Positions 58,874 through 64,000 of a stretch of 64,000 nt of DNA are shown here, one piece after another. Source of the DNA: a bacterium (GTDB taxonomy: Bacteria; UBA8248); assembly GCA_022825065.1 (NCBI GenBank), contig JAJDYR010000037.1, positions 429,742 to 493,741 of the forward strand, read 5' to 3'. The stretch's first letter is position 1. Each line of letters begins with the position of its first letter. The position numbers and the translations under genes were made by a program. Below the pieces are notes generated by a model. The model saw only the letters and a program-made list of their open reading frames with translations, made no database searches and was not told where the DNA came from.

Positions 58874-61015
58874 TCACGAGTCTCCCGCGATGAGCGCGTC
58901 AGGAACGATAATCGCAAAAACATCTCGAGGGCCATGTACGCCTTTGATGAGCGTCAGGGCGATGTCGGCCGAACGGCTGGGTCCCGTGATGATGTTGACA
59001 CAACTGGGCGAGGCTCCCTCTCCTTGCTTGAGGGTTCTTTCGAGTTCAGGTCCCAGCGAGGATATATGGGGCAGGATGTTCTTTTCAGGAATGAGGGCCA
59101 GGTGAGTTTCCGGTAGCAGGGAGTGAAGGCGCGGATGGCCGGGCCCGCTCCGCAAGACGATACTGCCTGTTTCTGCAATCGCCCAGTCGCAGCCTGTGAT
59201 TCCGATTCCACACCGGGCGATGTCGTCTCGGTTATCTCCGTCATTCGATGGAAAAATCACGTCAAAACCTTCTTCGACAAGCCAATTGACTACATCGATT
59301 GGCAAGCCGTCGCTGATGGCAACGGGGTATTCTTTCCATTTGGCCGCCAAGCTGAGGACATATTCTCGAATTTCGCCAATGGAATTCGGGTGATGAACAG
59401 GATTCGCAATCGCTTCAAACTCCGTGGAAAAGCGAGCGGCAGTGTCCGGAACAATAATTTCCGGCAATGGACCCTCGGGGGCTTCAAAGCTTCCGTGCGA
59501 TATTCCGTGGGCCGAGTCCAGGGCATGATGCGTTTTTTCGATAATTGCGTCCGGGCTGTCCATTCGCGATGTGTCAGGAAGTGTTGAAGACGAATCGCTG
59601 ATCCGTCGCTTCTGCTCTCGCCAGCGCGCTCGAAAACTTTTTTTTGCAATTTTGGGAAGATCCCGCCCCTGGGCCCATGCGCCGAGGGGCCCAGGTAGCC
59701 TTGCGGCCGCTTTTGCATTCAGGAATCTTGAAAAAACGGACCCCAACTTGAAACCCGTCTCCCAAATGAAGGGTTTGCGCATGGCCATACCCAGCAAGCG
59801 AAATGAGAACCTTTCCATCAGTGCATTATTTTTCTTGGCCGTTCTCGCTTCTCTCATTTCCAGTAACATGCGGGGAATGTCTACAAATACGGGGCAGGCG
59901 TCCATGCAGGCGCCGCATAGACTCGATGCCGCGGGAAGTTCTCCGGAAACGTCGAGACCGCGAAGCATGGGACTTAGGATAGACCCGATTGGTCCACCGT
60001 ATACGGAGTCGTATGTATGGCCGCCGACTGTCTGGAAAACAGGGCAAGCATTTTGACAAGCCCCGCAGCGGATACAATGAAATGCCTCCTGAAATGGTGT
60101 CCCCAGATGCCTGGAGCGTCCTCCGTCGAGCAGCAAGAGATGAACTTCATCGGGGCCGTCAGACTCGTTTTCTCTTCTTGGCCCGGTTAACATGGTGAAA
60201 TAACTGGTGAGTTTCTGACCCGTTGCGCTTCGCGGAAGTACTGAGAGGAGCGTAAGCGTATCTCGCAGCGTGGGCACTACTTTTTCGAATCCCATAATAG
60301 CGACGTGAACCTTGGGTAGGGTGGTGACGAGTCGCCCGTTCCCCTCGTTCGTAACGAGGCAGAGTGTTCCGGTTTCCGCCACGGCGAAATTCACACCGCT
60401 GATTCCCATCCCCGCGCGCAGGAATTCCGTTCTCAGTTTCTCCCGCGCGATTGACGTGAGCTCCTGGGGGTCAGAACCGGCGTTTGGGTCTACTTTTTCG
60501 CGGAAAAGGTCTTGCACCTGTTGCAACGTCTTATGGATGGCGGGCGCAACGAGGTGGCTCGGCGTCTCGTTGGCCAGTTGTAGTATCCATTCGCCCAGGT
60601 CGGTTTCATAGGGGGTGATCCCCGCCGCCTCCAATGCTTGATTCAGATGGATCTCCTCGGACGCCATGGATTTGCTCTTGACGACCGTTTCGACCCTGTG
60701 TTTGTGGGCGATTTCGAGGACGATTCGCTTTGCGGAATCCGCATCGGGCGCAGAATGAATATGCACGCCGAGATTCTGGAGGCTCCCGAACAGGGTTTCG
60801 AGATGCTTGTCGATCTCGTCGAATGTTTTTCTGCGAATTTCCCTTGCCTTTGCCCGCAAGGCGAGCGGCGCCGCCGTCGATTCGAAAGCCTGAGCGCGCT
60901 GGTTGGCGAATTTGCCCGTAGCCGCGTGAAGGGCTTCCTGCAAAGGGATGTTGATCAATGCGGAAGTCGCGCGCTCGTTGAAAGGCGAATTCAAGCCTGG
61001 TCTTCCTCGGGCCAA
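58874..61015 (-). CDS. LutB-LutC-type fusion (LUD domain, Fe-S cluster-binding, second LUD domain)
   Basis: VKSKSMASEEIHLNQALEAAGI; FHCIRCGACQNACPVFQTVGGHTYDSVYGGPIGSILSP; CGACMDACPVFVDIP; C-terminal GITGCDWAIAETGSIVLRSGPGHPRLHSLLPETHLAL. Confidence 0.9.
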   Translation of the reverse strand: MARGRPGLNSPFNERATSALINIPLQEALHAATGKFANQRAQAFESTAAPLALRAKAREIRRKTFDEIDKHLETLFGSLQNLGVHIHSAPDADSAKRIVLEIAHKHRVETVVKSKSMASEEIHLNQALEAAGITPYETDLGEWILQLANETPSHLVAPAIHKTLQQVQDLFREKVDPNAGSDPQELTSIAREKLRTEFLRAGMGISGVNFAVAETGTLCLVTNEGNGRLVTTLPKVHVAIMGFEKVVPTLRDTLTLLSVLPRSATGQKLTSYFTMLTGPRRENESDGPDEVHLLLLDGGRSRHLGTPFQEAFHCIRCGACQNACPVFQTVGGHTYDSVYGGPIGSILSPMLRGLDVSGELPAASSLCGACMDACPVFVDIPRMLLEMREARTAKKNNALMERFSFRLLGMAMRKPFIWETGFKLGSVFSRFLNAKAAARLPGPLGAWAQGRDLPKIAKKSFRARWREQKRRISDSSSTLPDTSRMDSPDAIIEKTHHALDSAHGISHGSFEAPEGPLPEIIVPDTAARFSTEFEAIANPVHHPNSIGEIREYVLSLAAKWKEYPVAISDGLPIDVVNWLVEEGFDVIFPSNDGDNRDDIARCGIGITGCDWAIAETGSIVLRSGPGHPRLHSLLPETHLALIPEKNILPHISSLGPELERTLKQGEGASPSCVNIITGPSRSADIALTLIKGVHGPRDVFAIIVPDALIAGDS

Positions 61016-61770
61016 CCCGGATTATTTGGTCCGGAGAGGGCCTGCGCAAGATGGAGAAGTTTGATTTTCGAGTTTCGCTTCGATAATCCACCCGAGATGT
61101 GCAGCATGCAGCCGGCGTCTGCCGCCACGAGCCAGGTTGCATCGACTTTCTCGGCGGATTTGATCTTCTCGTCAAGCATGGCGCATGAGACTTCCGGGAA
61201 TTTAACGGCGAACGAGCCGCCGAACCCGCAGCAGCGGTCGCAATCGGGCAATTCCTCCCGGTTCTCGGCCACCACATCGAGGCACTGGCGGGGCGTTTGG
61301 TTTTCTCCCATGCCGCGCAGCAGGTGGCACGAATCGTGATACACGGTTTTCCCGGGGAGCGTAGCACCGAAATCGTCCACTTTTATCTTGCACAGGAATT
61401 GGGACAATTCGATGACGCGCCCGGAGATTTGCGCGGCTTTTTCCCGCTCCCATGGGTCGTCCGGGAACAAGGTGGGTAAAACACTTTTGAGCATCCAGCC
61501 GCAAGACCCCGAGGGTACGATGATCGGAATGTCTCCCTCCAGCAGGCGCAATTGGGGTTCGAGGATTTTCCTCGCCTCCGCCCTGAAACCGTTGTTGAAG
61601 TGGGGGAGTCCGCAACAGGTGAGACCTTCCGGGAAAATCACCTCGATGTCCGCGCTCTGAATCAAATGGACGGTCGCCTCGCCGACTTCGGGGAAAAACT
61701 GATCTACCAGACACGTGGCGAAGAGGAAGACACGCTTGGGTCGGTTCTCATGCGTTTCAGAAGACATCAT
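60991..61770 (-). CDS. (Fe-S)-binding protein, LutA/GlpC CCG-domain type
   Basis: ATCLVDQFFPEVGEATVHLI; LTCCGLPHFNNGF; YHDSCHLLRGMG; CCGFGGSFAVKFPEVS. Confidence 0.9.
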   Translation of the reverse strand: MMSSETHENRPKRVFLFATCLVDQFFPEVGEATVHLIQSADIEVIFPEGLTCCGLPHFNNGFRAEARKILEPQLRLLEGDIPIIVPSGSCGWMLKSVLPTLFPDDPWEREKAAQISGRVIELSQFLCKIKVDDFGATLPGKTVYHDSCHLLRGMGENQTPRQCLDVVAENREELPDCDRCCGFGGSFAVKFPEVSCAMLDEKIKSAEKVDATWLVAADAGCMLHISGGLSKRNSKIKLLHLAQALSGPNNPGWPEEDQA

Positions 61771-61980
61771 CCGCTATCCCCAGAGAATGCGCAGTCCGAT
61801 ATCGACATATTATGCCGTTTTCCATCTTCAATACAAACAAAGGAAAAGAAGATTCCCATTGAACGGAGGTTGCATAAATGTTAGCTTCCATACGGCTCTG
61901 AAAGGAAGTGAAGAGCACTATTCGTGCTGGCATGGGAAATGCCGGATACCCGTCTCATCATCAACCCCCGAGGTGGAAGA

Positions 61981-62322
61981 ATGTTCAGGGACAAGCGCTA
62001 CGTTTTGGTGTGTACGAACGAACGGGCGGCGGATCATCCCAAGGGAAGTTGCACAAACTGCGGTTCCCTGGAGGTCCGCGAGCGAATGAAGTCCCTTCTG
62101 GAAGAGAAAAACCTGAAAAGCAGGGCGCGCATACTCGCGACGAGTTGCATGGATGTTTGCGAGAATGGCGCAGTTGTTTGCGTGATGCCCGATAATGTCT
62201 GGTATGGCGGCGTGAGGCCGGAGGATGCCGAGGAGATCGTGGAAAAACATTTGGAAAACGGCGAGCCCGTGGAGCGGCTCTTGATACCCGAAGAGATGAG
62301 CGGGCTTTCGTTGTTCGGTTGA
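61981..62322 (+). CDS. (2Fe-2S) ferredoxin domain-containing protein
   Basis: RYVLVCTNERAADHPKGSCTNCGS; ATSCMDVCENGAVVCVMPDNVWYGGV; RBS GGTGG upstream of ATG 61981. Confidence 0.88.
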   Translation: MFRDKRYVLVCTNERAADHPKGSCTNCGSLEVRERMKSLLEEKNLKSRARILATSCMDVCENGAVVCVMPDNVWYGGVRPEDAEEIVEKHLENGEPVERLLIPEEMSGLSLFG

Positions 62323-62364
62323 ATACGGAAAGCTGTTGTCGCGTGTAATCCCGGGAGCGAAGAA

Positions 62365-63519
62365 ATGGATGTTCAGTTGAACGAGTTCCAGGCCGCGCTG
62401 CAGAGCAGTGTCCGGCAATTCGTGAACCAGGAAGTCATACCCGTCGCCAGCGAGTATGAGCATAAAGACGAGTATCCTCACCCTTTGGTCGATCGGATGA
62501 AGGCGCTGGGGTATTTCGGCGCACTGGTACCGGAGTGTTACGGCGGCAGCGAGATGGACGCGATGAGCTTCACGGTCTTGACCGAGGAGTTGGCGCGGGG
62601 CTGGATGAGCTTGACGGGCGTACTCGGCGCACATTCGATGGTGGGGTGGATGATCAACGAATTCGGCAGCGACGAGCAGCGCCGGGAATGGCTGCCGAAT
62701 GTGGCTGCGGGGAGCATGCGCTTCGGCATCGGCATCACGGAGGCGGATGGGGGTTCCGACGTCGCCGCCTTGAGAACGTCCGCCCGCCGCGAAGGGCAGG
62801 ACTACGTCGTCAACGGCTCGAAAATGTTTATTACCAACAGCGAGAACGCCACGCATTTCGCCATCATGGCCCGTACGAACCCCAAAGCGGAAAAACCCAC
62901 TCGCGGGATAAGCTGCATCCTCATGGACAGGAATCTGCCCGGTTTCAGCGCCAGCCGTCATCTGGACAAGATGGGCTATAAAGGCCTCCGGACGGGAGAG
63001 CTGGTCTTTGACGATTGCCCGGTTCCGGCTTCGTACCTGATCGGCGAGGAGAACAGAGGATTCCACCAACTCATGGCGGCCCTGGAGCTGGGCCGTATCC
63101 AGGTGGCCGCCCGGGCGGTGGGGCTTCATGCCGCCTGTTTCGAGGATTCCATCAAATACGCCCAGCAGAGAAAGAGCATGGGCAAGCCCATCGCCGAGCA
63201 TCAGGCCATCCAGATCAAGCTCGCCGACATGGCCACCTCCCTCGAAGCGGCCCGCCAGCTCACCTACCGCGCGGCGCGCATGAAGGACCGGGGCGTGCGC
63301 TGCGATCTCGAAGCCGGCATGGCGAAGCTCTTCGCGTCTGACGCCTGCCAGAGGGCGTCCGAGGCCGCCGTGCACATCCATGGGGGCTACGGCTACATCA
63401 AGGAGTTGCCGGTCGAGCGCTACTACCGCGACTCCATTCTCTTACAAGTGGGCGAGGGCACGAACGACATCCAGCGGATCGTGATTGCCAAGCGCCTGGT
63501 GGAGAAATACCCCGCCTGA
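62365..63519 (+). CDS. acyl-CoA dehydrogenase
   Basis: FGIGITEADGGSDVAALRTSARREGQDYVVNGSKMFITNSENA; HIHGGYGYIKELPVERYYRDSILLQVGEGTNDIQRIVIAKRL. Confidence 0.96.
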   Translation: MDVQLNEFQAALQSSVRQFVNQEVIPVASEYEHKDEYPHPLVDRMKALGYFGALVPECYGGSEMDAMSFTVLTEELARGWMSLTGVLGAHSMVGWMINEFGSDEQRREWLPNVAAGSMRFGIGITEADGGSDVAALRTSARREGQDYVVNGSKMFITNSENATHFAIMARTNPKAEKPTRGISCILMDRNLPGFSASRHLDKMGYKGLRTGELVFDDCPVPASYLIGEENRGFHQLMAALELGRIQVAARAVGLHAACFEDSIKYAQQRKSMGKPIAEHQAIQIKLADMATSLEAARQLTYRAARMKDRGVRCDLEAGMAKLFASDACQRASEAAVHIHGGYGYIKELPVERYYRDSILLQVGEGTNDIQRIVIAKRLVEKYPA

Positions 63520-64000
63520 ATTTTACATAACTCCTGAAATTTTCTGCCTTAAAATACCCTGGAAAACGGCCCCTGAAATCCGTAACCCATTGATATAACT
63601 ATCGATAATTCCCCAAAAAATTTCCGCTTTTTTATCGAAAAACCCCGTGAATTTATCTGAATTTATCGAATTATCCAGGAGTTCGGGGGGATCGAGCCAT
63701 TTTTCACACCTGCAAAATCTCCCTAACCTGTTGAAATTATTTTCATGTTTTTGATTTCTCGAACCGATGGCAAATTCGCCTTCCTGAACCTGTAATCAAG
63801 CCGCAAGCGGGTTCATTATAACTCCAGAGCATCCCGGCGCGCGTGAGTCGTCGGACCCCAGTAAACGTTTATCCGAGCCGTGATGGGCACGGAGCCGGGA
63901 GCATCGCTTCCATCGGATAGAATCCTCCCTTGCGACTGGTAACGCGATCCGACATGTGGTAATCATGTCGGCATGAAGATTTGCACGGAAGATGTTCAGG

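Noticed and set aside
61918-63381. 487-aa minus ORF opposite the ferredoxin and acyl-CoA dehydrogenase genes
   Set aside because: Antisense to two confidently identified genes
63973-64000. Partial CDS starting MKICTEDVQ
   Set aside because: Only 28 nt available; reported only as context for the adjacent palindrome

Overview
The window looks like bacterial chromosomal DNA with dense protein-coding content, one tRNA gene, no rRNA and no CRISPR array. The lineage is not called. The left part (about 1-29 kb) is visibly GC-rich. It holds transporters (MFS, DMT, a glycine-betaine-type binding protein, two tandem branched-chain amino-acid ABC cassettes sharing one binding protein), oxidoreductases, a PhoX phosphatase, and a small accessory islet at about 12.4-15.2 kb. 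The islet contains an OLD/RecF-like ATPase coupled to a small unknown protein, a PQQ-dehydrogenase relic, and a BrnT/BrnA toxin-antitoxin locus whose toxin gene carries an internal deletion. The right part (about 30-58 kb) is lower in GC and carries more housekeeping genes: csp, tRNA-Gln, gltX, an AsmA-like giant protein, ftsK, trxA, an ispH-ubiA gene fusion, and glnB-glnD-glnA. It is followed by a lutA/lutBC-type locus and an acyl-CoA dehydrogenase. Several interspersed repeat families occupy intergenic space. The observations most worth follow-up are the ATPase plus unknown-partner module, the IspH-UbiA fusion with a degenerate first Asp motif, the decayed brnT, the 172-aa tandem repeats in the AsmA-like protein, and the 16-bp hairpin between the LIV binding-protein gene and its permease genes. 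All family calls are from reading sequences and motifs; no database search was run.
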